Notes under the pieces: model-generated
The model's database searches: none
Seen by the model: the letters and a program-made list of their open reading frames with translations, nothing else
What the model was told of the DNA's origin: nothing
From: JAICNG01 sp035765135
GTDB taxonomy: Bacteria > Gemmatimonadota > Gemmatimonadetes > Gemmatimonadales > Gemmatimonadaceae
Assembly: GCA_035765135.1 (NCBI GenBank)
Contig: DASTYE010000319.1
Location: 1-11,434 of the forward strand
DNA: 11,434 nucleotides
Direction of reading: 5' to 3'
Shown here: positions 5,514 to 11,106 of the stretch, one piece after another
How the letters are laid out: every line of letters begins with the position of its first letter
Position numbering within the stretch: position 1 is the stretch's first letter
Made by a program: the position numbers and the translations under genes

Positions 5514-7211
5514 GTGCCGCGCACGCGCTCGGCGCCGCTCGCGGAGTACCGGAGAAAGCGTGATTTCTCCCGCACGGCAGAGCCTGCCGGCGGGAAGGCG
5601 AAGCCGAAGGCGCGCACCAGGCCCTCCAGCCTTCGTTTCGTCATCCAGAAGCACGACGCCAGCCATCTGCACTTCGACCTCCGTCTCGAGCTCGATGGCG
5701 TGATGAAGAGCTGGGCCGTCCCGAAAGGGCCCAGCCTCGATCCATCCGTCAAGCGGCTGGCGATGGAGGTAGAAGACCACCCCATCGAGTACAACACCTT
5801 CGAGGGCACGATCCCCAAGGGCGAGTACGGCGGCGGGACCGTCATGCTCTGGGACCGCGGGACCTATGGCGCGGACGAGCCGGTCGATGGAGACCACGAA
5901 GCGGCCATCCGTCGCGGTTACGGCAAGGGCGAGATAAAGTTCACGCTCGACGGCGAGCGTCTCCACGGATCGTGGGTCCTCGTGCGAATGCGAAGGGGCA
6001 ACGGCGACTCGTCGAAACCGCAGTGGCTGCTCATCAAGCACCGCGACGACGATGCGCGGGATGACATCGACATCGTCGCCGAGGTAACGACTTCCGTGGC
6101 AACTGGAAGAACCATGGATGAGATCGCGGCAGGCAAGCGGCGGGCTTCGAAACCGCGCAAGACACCGACGAAAACGCCAGCGCGCGCCGCTCGTAAGGCA
6201 TCCGCGCCCACTGCCGCTCCGCGCCTCAAGTCACTGGAACCGATGTACGCCACCATCGGCGCTTCGCTTCCGGACGGCGAGGGGTGGACGTTCGAGCCCA
6301 AGTACGATGGCATTCGCGTCCTCGCCTTCGTGACCCGGGAGGCCGCCCGCCTCATCACCCGGAATGGCAACGACAAGACCAAGCAGTTTCCGGAAATCGC
6401 CGATGCGCTCCGAACGGTCGCGAAGAAGGCGGAGCGCGATCTCGTTCTCGACGGTGAGATCATCGCCGTCATCGAAGGCGAAGTCGCGCGATTCCAGGCG
6501 CTTCAGGATCGCATGCACGTCAAGGATGCCCTCGCCATTGAGGACTTCGCGAGCCGGCAGCCGGCATCCATCGTTTTGTTCGACATCCTCGTGGATGGGC
6601 CCGACATCCTGCTCACCGAACCCTGGACCACGCGCCGTAAGCACCTCGAGAAAGTCCTGCGCCGACGCACCAACGATCGCGTCCGCCTCAGTGAATCCGT
6701 CCCCGGTGACGGCGAGGAAATGGTCGAGCGCGCGCGGCGCGATGGATGGGAGGGCGTCATCGCCAAACGCACCGACTCGCCCTACCATCCGGGCGTCCGC
6801 TCCAAATCATGGCTCAAGCTCAAGGTCGAGCACCGTCAGGAGTTCGTGGTCGGCGGCTGGACCGAGCCGCGAAACACGCGCGAGCACATGGGCGCCCTCC
6901 TGCTCGGCCACTTCGATGATGGCAATTTCGTATATGTCGGCCACACTGGCGGCGGCTTCACGCGGCAGGGCCTGAAGGACATGCATCGGCGGCTGTCCCG
7001 GCTCGAGCGCAAGACACCACCCTTCGAGAAGGCGCCGCGCACCAACGAGCGGGCGCACTGGACGCGCCCCGAAGTCGTCGTCGAAGTGAAATTCAACGAG
7101 TGGACCGCCGATGGAAAATTGCGACAGCCAATTTTCCTTGGCGTTCGCGACGACAAGGATGCGCGCGAAGTCATCCGGGAGCCCGAAAGCGTGCAACATG
7201 GAGCGCGATGA
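5514..7211 (+). CDS. ligD: LigD, phosphoesterase plus ATP-dependent DNA ligase domains
   Basis: This 565-residue repair enzyme has a 3'-phosphoesterase domain at about 35-195. It has H47, H53, D55, R57 and H89, which line up at constant offset with the metal-site residues H42, H48, D50, R52 and H84 of Pseudomonas LigD. A basic Lys/Ala/Pro/Thr linker (about 205-238) leads to an ATP-dependent ligase domain at about 240-565. This has the nucleotidyl-lysine K263 in KYDGIR, motif III LDGE (312-315), motif IV EGVIAK (413-418) and motif V WLKLK (433-437), then an OB-fold. It trims 3' ends and seals breaks held by Ku. Start is GTG 5514 with no Shine-Dalgarno, so initiation probably depends on coupling to ku. 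The polymerase domain usually fused to LigD is encoded separately next door. Confidence 0.96.
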   Translation: MPRTRSAPLAEYRRKRDFSRTAEPAGGKAKPKARTRPSSLRFVIQKHDASHLHFDLRLELDGVMKSWAVPKGPSLDPSVKRLAMEVEDHPIEYNTFEGTIPKGEYGGGTVMLWDRGTYGADEPVDGDHEAAIRRGYGKGEIKFTLDGERLHGSWVLVRMRRGNGDSSKPQWLLIKHRDDDARDDIDIVAEVTTSVATGRTMDEIAAGKRRASKPRKTPTKTPARAARKASAPTAAPRLKSLEPMYATIGASLPDGEGWTFEPKYDGIRVLAFVTREAARLITRNGNDKTKQFPEIADALRTVAKKAERDLVLDGEIIAVIEGEVARFQALQDRMHVKDALAIEDFASRQPASIVLFDILVDGPDILLTEPWTTRRKHLEKVLRRRTNDRVRLSESVPGDGEEMVERARRDGWEGVIAKRTDSPYHPGVRSKSWLKLKVEHRQEFVVGGWTEPRNTREHMGALLLGHFDDGNFVYVGHTGGGFTRQGLKDMHRRLSRLERKTPPFEKAPRTNERAHWTRPEVVVEVKFNEWTADGKLRQPIFLGVRDDKDAREVIREPESVQHGAR

Positions 7212-8266
7212 AGCGAGCAACATCGAAACGGGCGGCGGCGAAACGCGCGACACCGGCGCGCGCCGCCTCGAAGCGCGCCGCCTCGAAGCGTACGGCGACG
7301 GCAGCGGGGAGCGTGGCGGCACAGCTCGAGGAGATCGAGGCGGCGGGCGGTGACGGAACAGTGGCGCCGGGTCGTCGCGTCACCCTGTCCGTGTCGAGCC
7401 TCGACAAGGTGTTCTTCCCGCGCGAGCAATACACGAAAGGCGACGTCATGCGGTATTACGCGGAGGTCGAGGAGGCGATTCTCCCGATCATGCGCGACCG
7501 CCCGCTGGTGCTGAAGCGGTACCCGGACGGCATCGACGGCCAGTCATTCTACCAGCAGAAAGCGCCCGACCGCGTTCCCGACGGCGTGCGCGCCGAGACG
7601 ATCCGCAACGAGCGTGGCGAGCGCCAGCGACGGCTGATCGGTGGAGATCTCATCACCCTGCTCTACACGGTACAGTTGGGCGCGATCTCGGTCGATCCGT
7701 GGCACTCGCGTGTGCCGAACCTGGAGGAAGCGGACTTCACGATCCTCGACCTCGACCCCGGTCCGAAGGCGCCATTCTCCCGAGTCGTCGAAGTCGCGAC
7801 GCTCGTTCGCGAGGAGCTCGATGGGCTCGGTCTCGTCGGTGGCGTGAAGACGTCCGGCTCATCCGGAATGCATGTCGTCGTCCCGCTCGAGCGCGGCATT
7901 TCGGATGAAGCCGCCGTGCTCGCGGCGCAGATCGTCGCGACGCGCGTCGTCGCGCGAGCACCAGACATCGCGACAGTGGAGCGATCCGTGAGCGCGCGAC
8001 CCGCCGGGGCGGTCTACGTCGACTATCTCCAGAACATTCGCGCGAAAACGGTGGCGGCTGCCTACTCGGTGCGCGCGCGTCCTGGTGCGACGGTGTCCGC
8101 ACCGCTCGAATGGAAGGAAGTGGAGAGCACGCTCGATCCACGTGATTTCACGATCGAGACGATGCCCGCGCGACTCAAGCGCGACGGCGACATCTGGGGA
8201 CGCCTGATGAAGAAGCGCAATTCCATTCGGACGCTTCTCGACGGAGCCCCCCGCAAACGCGACTAG
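7208..8266 (+). CDS. ligD: LigD polymerase, stand-alone archaeo-eukaryotic primase-type NHEJ polymerase
   Basis: This 352-residue protein matches the LigD polymerase domain (about residues 55-340). It shows the catalytic aspartates D181 and D183 (ILDLDPG), the SGMH nucleotide-binding motif at 219-222, and a third acidic residue D272 in YVDYLQN. Such enzymes add NTPs or dNTPs to gaps and overhangs at breaks and prefer ribonucleotides. The first ~35 residues are a basic Lys/Arg/Ala/Ser tail built partly from a 15-bp tandem repeat (7261-7290). ATG 7208 overlaps the ligD stop as ATGA, so translation is coupled and the two halves should be made in equal amounts. In Pseudomonas the same PE-ligase-polymerase order is a single protein. 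Confidence 0.96.
   Translation: MKRATSKRAAAKRATPARAASKRAASKRTATAAGSVAAQLEEIEAAGGDGTVAPGRRVTLSVSSLDKVFFPREQYTKGDVMRYYAEVEEAILPIMRDRPLVLKRYPDGIDGQSFYQQKAPDRVPDGVRAETIRNERGERQRRLIGGDLITLLYTVQLGAISVDPWHSRVPNLEEADFTILDLDPGPKAPFSRVVEVATLVREELDGLGLVGGVKTSGSSGMHVVVPLERGISDEAAVLAAQIVATRVVARAPDIATVERSVSARPAGAVYVDYLQNIRAKTVAAAYSVRARPGATVSAPLEWKEVESTLDPRDFTIETMPARLKRDGDIWGRLMKKRNSIRTLLDGAPRKRD
7261..7290 (+). repeat. 15-bp perfect tandem repeat in the polymerase N-terminal tail
   Basis: CGCCGCCTCGAAGCG occurs twice back to back (7261-7275 and 7276-7290). The unit is five codons, so it encodes two copies of an Ala-Ala-Ser-Lys-Arg-type pentad. The repeat lies in a low-complexity basic tail, where replication slippage can change length without breaking the frame. 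Confidence 0.85.
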
Positions 8267-8269
8267 GCC

Positions 8270-8291
8270 GGTAGCTCTTCGGGCCTTCTCG
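8270..8291 (+). terminator. Possible weak terminator after the NHEJ operon
   Basis: AGGCC (8267-8271) can pair with GGCCT about a dozen bases on, followed by a pyrimidine-rich TTCTCGCTTTTC. The stem is only about 5 pairs and the T-run is interrupted, so the call is weak. It lies in the 82-base gap before the NlpC/P60 gene. Confidence 0.25.
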
Positions 8292-8348
8292 CTTTTCGCT
8301 CCCCATTCGGTTCCGTTTCCGCACGGCGTCGTGGTCGTCATCGCCGTG

Positions 8349-8966
8349 ATGACGACTGTCAACGCTCGTTTCGCCTTCCTGTTATGCACCTTGCTCGCCG
8401 CCCCTTTTCCGGCGCTCGGGCAAGCGCGACAGGCACCGACGCCCACAGCTTTGCGCACCGTTCAGGTGCGCGCGCCTGTGCGCGGCGAGGATGTCGTGCG
8501 CACCGCGAAGCAATACCTCGGCGTCCGTTACGTACTCGGCGGAACCACACCTCGCGCGTTCGACTGCTCCGGTTTCGTGCGGTGGATTTTCGCGCAGCAC
8601 GGCGTCAACATGCCGCGAACGGCGAAGGAGCAAGCTGCCGTGGGAGACGCTCCGCCGCCTGGTGATCTGCAGCCCGGCGATCTGCTCTTCTTCTTCGGTG
8701 GAAGCGGCGCGCAGCACATCGCCGTCTACGTCGGCGGGGACACCATCATCCATGCCTCCAGTAGCGGCAAGCGGGTGAAGCTCGATCGCTTTGGCGGCAC
8801 AAGGCGGCGGCCAACCTGGTTCGGGCAGCGTCTGATTGCCGTGCGTCGCATCCTCCCCGCCGAGGGGGTGGTCGAGTTGCCGGTTGGCGCCCTCTCGACC
8901 GACCGCGGAGTTCCACCGGAACTGGAAACGACCTTGCTTTATCGGGAGCCGCCGGTCGTATATTAG
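8349..8966 (+). CDS. Secreted NlpC/P60 cysteine peptidase (cell-wall endopeptidase)
   Basis: This 205-residue protein has a Sec signal peptide (hydrophobic residues 8-20, predicted cleavage after PALG near residue 24). It has one NlpC/P60 domain over about 45-167 with the catalytic Cys73 in DCSGFV, His123 in QHIAVYV and a third polar residue His135 in IIHAS. NlpC/P60 enzymes cleave peptide bonds in the peptidoglycan stem, commonly D-Glu to diamino acid, and act in the periplasm or outside the cell. The C-terminal ~38 residues are unassigned. I prefer ATG 8349. GTG 8331 in frame would add a hydrophobic, less typical n-region, and neither has a clear ribosome site. Its last codons (GTC GTA TAT TAG) contain the -10 box of the next gene. 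Confidence 0.93.
   Translation: MTTVNARFAFLLCTLLAAPFPALGQARQAPTPTALRTVQVRAPVRGEDVVRTAKQYLGVRYVLGGTTPRAFDCSGFVRWIFAQHGVNMPRTAKEQAAVGDAPPPGDLQPGDLLFFFGGSGAQHIAVYVGGDTIIHASSSGKRVKLDRFGGTRRRPTWFGQRLIAVRRILPAEGVVELPVGALSTDRGVPPELETTLLYREPPVVY
8934..8964 (+). promoter_or_regulatory. Promoter embedded in the 3' end of the NlpC/P60 gene
   Basis: TATATT at 8959-8964 is 5 of 6 to the -10 consensus, with TTGCTT at 8934-8939 as the likely -35. The 19-base spacer is longer than ideal. Transcription would start near 8971, giving a leader of about 50 bases to the small gene at 9022. The -10 lies within the last three sense codons and stop of the peptidase gene. Confidence 0.5.
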
Positions 8967-9021
8967 CGCGGCGCGGGCCGCCGATGCCGGTGGCCCGTCT
9001 GAATCCAATGAAGGATACCCC

Positions 9022-9282
9022 GTGCTCCTGTATAGTCGCGAGCTGCCCTCGGGAGGCTTCGTGATGATCGAGGCCGAGGACGGCGAGGGCGGGTCACACT
9101 ACGCTTTCCTCGCTGTGGAGCGGCGTTCCGATCCGTCGCGACGCGCTGGGCACGAGCCGCCGGTGATCGCCGAGGCACGAGGGCCGTCGCGGGCAACCGT
9201 GTTCAGGGAGCTCTACGCGATCGCGCGCGACAACACCGCGATATCGCACGCCCTGCTTCGGTGGCGGAAGGGCTCCGGCTGA
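9022..9282 (+). CDS. Small protein of unknown function
   Basis: This is an 86-residue soluble protein without signal peptide or membrane segment. It starts MLLYSRELPSGGFVMIEAED, is acidic in its first half, has a basic patch (VERRSDPSRRAGHEPPVIAE, about 32-51) and ends with a helical-looking stretch, VFRELYAIARDNTAISHALL. I chose GTG 9022 because AAGGA at 9011-9015 lies 6 bases before it. The frame stays open far upstream, but that part overlaps the peptidase gene in another frame. A promoter at 8934-8964 and a terminator at 9303-9322 bracket it, so it appears to be transcribed alone. No family is recognised. Tidy promoter, ribosome site and terminator argue that it is real. Confidence 0.7.
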   Translation: MLLYSRELPSGGFVMIEAEDGEGGSHYAFLAVERRSDPSRRAGHEPPVIAEARGPSRATVFRELYAIARDNTAISHALLRWRKGSG

Positions 9283-9289
9283 CAGCCGG
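9275..9289 (+). other. Small hairpin across a stop codon
   Basis: CCGGCT (9275-9280) pairs with AGCCGG (9284-9289) across GAC, covering the stop codon TGA of the small gene. It precedes the main terminator by 14 bases and might protect the 3' end of the mRNA or simply form an extra terminator stem. Confidence 0.4.
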
Positions 9290-9302
9290 ACTGAAAAAAG
9301 AA

Positions 9303-9322
9303 CGGCGGCCACTGGGCCGCCG
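9303..9322. terminator. Bidirectional terminator between convergent genes
   Basis: CGGCGGCC (9303-9310) and GGCCGCCG (9315-9322) form a perfect 8-bp stem with the loop ACTG. An A-run (AAAAAAG, 9294-9300) lies on one side and TTTCATTT on the other, so the stem has a T-run on both strands. It serves the plus-strand gene ending at 9282 and the minus-strand gene ending at 9326. Confidence 0.9.
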
Positions 9323-9325
9323 CTT

Positions 9326-9721
9326 TCATTTATCTACCTTGCGTCGTTTGCGGGGAGTATCGCCACCGCGGCGACGGAGAAGAGCGTCCCGCAGCGCCTC
9401 GCCGTCCATCTCATCGAGTGAGCCGGCACGCACGGTGAGAATTCGCGCCCGGTCGTGCCCGCCGAAGAGCGGTTCGACGCGAACGATCAGTCGTGCACCG
9501 CGGGCTTCGCCGGTGGGATCGATCGACGCGAGCTTGGCGATGAGCACGACGAGCCACCGTTGCCCGTTCGGCGTCTCGATGACGCGAGCGGGGACCGGTG
9601 TTTCGCTGATGCGCTGATCCGACAGCTGCTGGAACGCGACATCACTGAGGGCGGATGCGGCTCGGGCCGGACGGTTCGGCTGACCGGGGTCCGATTGGCG
9701 CTTGCGGCGGAGTACGCCCAT
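9326..9721 (-). CDS. Conserved-looking protein of unknown function
   Basis: This is a 131-residue soluble protein with a basic N-terminus (MGVLRRKRQ) and a basic C-terminal tail (RRRGGDTPRKRRKVDK). The middle looks like a small alpha/beta domain: FQQLSDQRISETPVPARVIE, then TPNGQRWLVVLIAKLAS, then ARLIVRVEPLF, ending in a helix, DEMDGEALRDALL. Start ATG 9721 is preceded by GGGGAGG with 6 bases between, while GTG 9724 directly in front would be too close. The start overlaps the stop of the upstream gene as TGATG, so translation is coupled. I do not recognise the family. Pairing with 9721-9996 suggests the two proteins act in the same process. Confidence 0.65.
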   Translation of the reverse strand: MGVLRRKRQSDPGQPNRPARAASALSDVAFQQLSDQRISETPVPARVIETPNGQRWLVVLIAKLASIDPTGEARGARLIVRVEPLFGGHDRARILTVRAGSLDEMDGEALRDALLRRRGGDTPRKRRKVDK

Positions 9722-9996
9722 CACCTGCCTCCCCGGGCTGCGAGGGGGAGCTCCATTTGATCCCCGGCGGACGCTGGATCGCGGGCCACCCCGAGCAGGT
9801 GGGCGGTCCGGTGGTAATGCCGCAGGGTCTCTATAGGCGCGCGGAGGGAGCCGTGTCCGACGCGACGAATCGCGAGGACCTCCTCACGTACCGACCGCGG
9901 CAGGGCGTATGCATGTGGATGACGGCCAAGGCGATCGATCTCCTCGGTGTCACGCGCAAGCAATGCGGCACACAGCGCGTCCAGGTAGGCGAGCAA
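9721..9996 (-). CDS. Small protein of unknown function, first gene of a two-gene operon
   Basis: This 91-residue soluble protein is mostly helical. It has a Leu/Ala-rich first helix (LAYLDALCAALLARDTEEID), a central basic part (RLGRHPHAYALPRSVREEVLAIRR), then a helix (LRAPIETLRHYHRTAHLLGV) with several His and Arg residues, and a short tail. The start is TTG 9996, with GGAGGG six bases upstream. No ATG or GTG gives a better start. Its stop overlaps the next gene's start as TGATG. An AT-rich promoter region with dyad symmetry lies upstream at 10019-10055. No domain is recognised. The abundance of His and Arg could suit nucleic-acid or metal contact, but that is a guess. Confidence 0.65.
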   Translation of the reverse strand: MLAYLDALCAALLARDTEEIDRLGRHPHAYALPRSVREEVLAIRRVGHGSLRAPIETLRHYHRTAHLLGVARDPASAGDQMELPLAARGGR

Positions 9997-10018
9997 ACGG
10001 CTCCCTCCGTGTGTTTCG

Positions 10019-10055
10019 TAGTAATATACGTATTGGTACTAATAAGGTAACGCAA
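10019..10055 (-). promoter_or_regulatory. AT-rich promoter/operator region of the two-gene unknown operon
   Basis: On the minus strand TATATT (10028-10023) is a good -10, 27 bases before the TTG start. A -35 candidate TTGCGT (10055-10050) is too far, at 21 bases, and nearer candidates are poor, so the -35 is unresolved. Over the -10 lies TAGTA (10019-10023) and TACTA (10037-10041), an inverted repeat with a 13-base spacer that contains the 8-base palindrome ATACGTAT. It stands out as the most AT-rich stretch in the window. Confidence 0.45.
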
Positions 10056-10155
10056 GGGGTGTACCCGTAGATCCACCGCGGGTTCCGGGCGGGAGTATCC
10101 GGCAATGGCAGCCAACGTCAGGTATTCGCCGTCGGATCTGGGGCGCACAAACGAA

Positions 10156-10184
10156 CGCGGGGAGCCGCATACCGGCTCCCCGCG
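10156..10184. terminator. Strong terminator hairpin after the Nudix-like regulator
   Basis: CGCGGGGAGCCG (10156-10167) and CGGCTCCCCGCG (10173-10184) form a perfect 12-bp stem with the loop CATAC. On the minus strand it follows the regulator gene (stop at 10237) and is trailed by TTCGTTTG. On the plus strand it is trailed by the better T-run CTGTTTTCTTCT, although no plus-strand gene is seen just upstream. Confidence 0.8.
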
Positions 10185-10236
10185 CTGTTTTCTTCTGCGT
10201 CCGCCGCTGACGACGGATACCTCACCACTGCAGCGG

Positions 10237-10962
10237 TTACCCGAGTAGGTCGAACCTCACTCCTCGGCGGCCGCTCCGTCGCTTCTTTGGCGCATAGCGA
10301 AACAACTGCGCTGGACGACCGCGACCCTCGCTGCGCCATTCATCTATGGGCTCCACCAGCCAGGCGGCGTGCAGCGCGCGTCGGAAGCTCGCCTTGTGCA
10401 GCTTGCGACCGAGCAGGACTTCGTAGACTTCCTGCAGCTGACTCAACGTGAACGTGGGTGGCAAGAGGCGAAAGGCCACCGGTGACTGATCGAGCTCGAG
10501 CCGCAGCATCGAGAGCGCGGAGTCCACCATGGCGCGGTGGCGTGGAGCGAGCGGCGGAAGCTCATCGAGTGGGAACCAGCTCGCCTCGCCACCCACCGGG
10601 GGCGGCGTACCCGCCGCAACCAGACCGAGATACGCAATCGAAAACTCGGTCTCACCGGGATGGCGATGCTCGCTTCCCGATGCAACCACCTGCCGCGTCC
10701 ATGCGGCCCCGGCGCCTAACGCCGACCGCGCAACGCGTGCCGCCGCGACATCGAGCGGCTCGTCGGATCGCGCCGCATCCCACGGCAGCTCCCATCGCTC
10801 ACGCGCGCGCGGATCGGTCGCGCGCACCAGCAATACGGTGAGACGCCTGCTGTGCGGAGTGAAGAGAACGACGTCGACGGAGAGGAGCGCCCGCCGAATG
10901 ACGGGACGGGCAGCAACGGCGGGGCGGCCGGCGGGGGCTGACGTTTGAGGACGATCGCGCAT
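10237..10962 (-). CDS. NrtR-type transcription regulator with a degenerate Nudix domain
   Basis: This 241-residue cytoplasmic protein has an N-terminal Nudix fold (about 22-148) and a C-terminal winged-helix domain (about 160-228, LLPPTFTLSQLQEVYEVLLG, then the GRPAQLFRY strand), the arrangement of NrtR/AraQ-type regulators. In those proteins the Nudix part binds a nucleotide-sugar or ADP-ribose-type effector and controls DNA binding. The Nudix box is broken: the region around residues 59-83 reads LPWDAARSDEPL...ARVARSALG, so the usual Gly and the REUxEE acids are missing and hydrolysis is unlikely. Start ATG 10962 is favoured over GTG 10980 because the promoter at 10972-10999 would put the start of transcription at or just before this ATG, giving a nearly leaderless mRNA. 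Its effector is unknown. Confidence 0.88.
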   Translation of the reverse strand: MRDRPQTSAPAGRPAVAARPVIRRALLSVDVVLFTPHSRRLTVLLVRATDPRARERWELPWDAARSDEPLDVAAARVARSALGAGAAWTRQVVASGSEHRHPGETEFSIAYLGLVAAGTPPPVGGEASWFPLDELPPLAPRHRAMVDSALSMLRLELDQSPVAFRLLPPTFTLSQLQEVYEVLLGRKLHKASFRRALHAAWLVEPIDEWRSEGRGRPAQLFRYAPKKRRSGRRGVRFDLLG

Positions 10963-10971
10963 CGGGCGCGA

Positions 10972-10999
10972 ATTAGTCACACTCGGTCACTAATGTCAA
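10972..10999 (-). promoter_or_regulatory. Promoter of the Nudix-like regulator with an operator between -35 and -10
   Basis: On the minus strand TTGACA (10999-10994, perfect -35) is followed after 16 bases by ACTAAT (10977-10972, 4 of 6 to TATAAT). The inverted repeat at 10972-10994 (23 bp) has ATTAGTCAC at 10972-10980 and its near reverse complement at 10986-10994, one mismatch per 9-base arm. It therefore covers the spacer and -10 exactly. Read as direct repeats instead, GTCAC recurs 10 bases apart. The predicted start of transcription lies 7-9 bases past the -10, at the ATG at 10962. This is a classic layout for a repressor acting on its own promoter. Confidence 0.72.
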
Positions 11000-11106
11000 G
11001 ACTCTCCCGAAGAATTCGTCGCGCTGCGCATCTATCATTGTCGCTCGTCGCGAAGCGCGACTATATAGCGGTTTCTTTCTCACCCGTCAATCAGAATTCT
11101 CGCCGG

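Noticed and set aside
6231..6788. 185-residue minus-strand frame antisense to ligD
   Set aside because: It lies entirely antisense to the ligase domain, whose motifs are intact. No ribosome site or promoter was seen.
10017..10043. Second operator of the Nudix-like regulator in the promoter of the unknown two-gene operon
   Set aside because: It shares TAGT/ACTA half-sites with 10972-10994, but the spacing differs by four bases (19 versus 15), so a common dimer site is unlikely.
10106..10249. 47-residue plus-strand frame MAANVRYSPSDL...
   Set aside because: It reads through the strong terminator hairpin at 10156-10184 and has no ribosome site. It also runs into the 3' end of the regulator gene on the other strand.
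11047..11061. Terminator of the GH3 gene (GTCGCG-AAG-CGCGAC hairpin)
   Set aside because: The 6-bp stem lies 46 bases past the GH3 stop without a T-run on the minus strand, so intrinsic termination is not supported.
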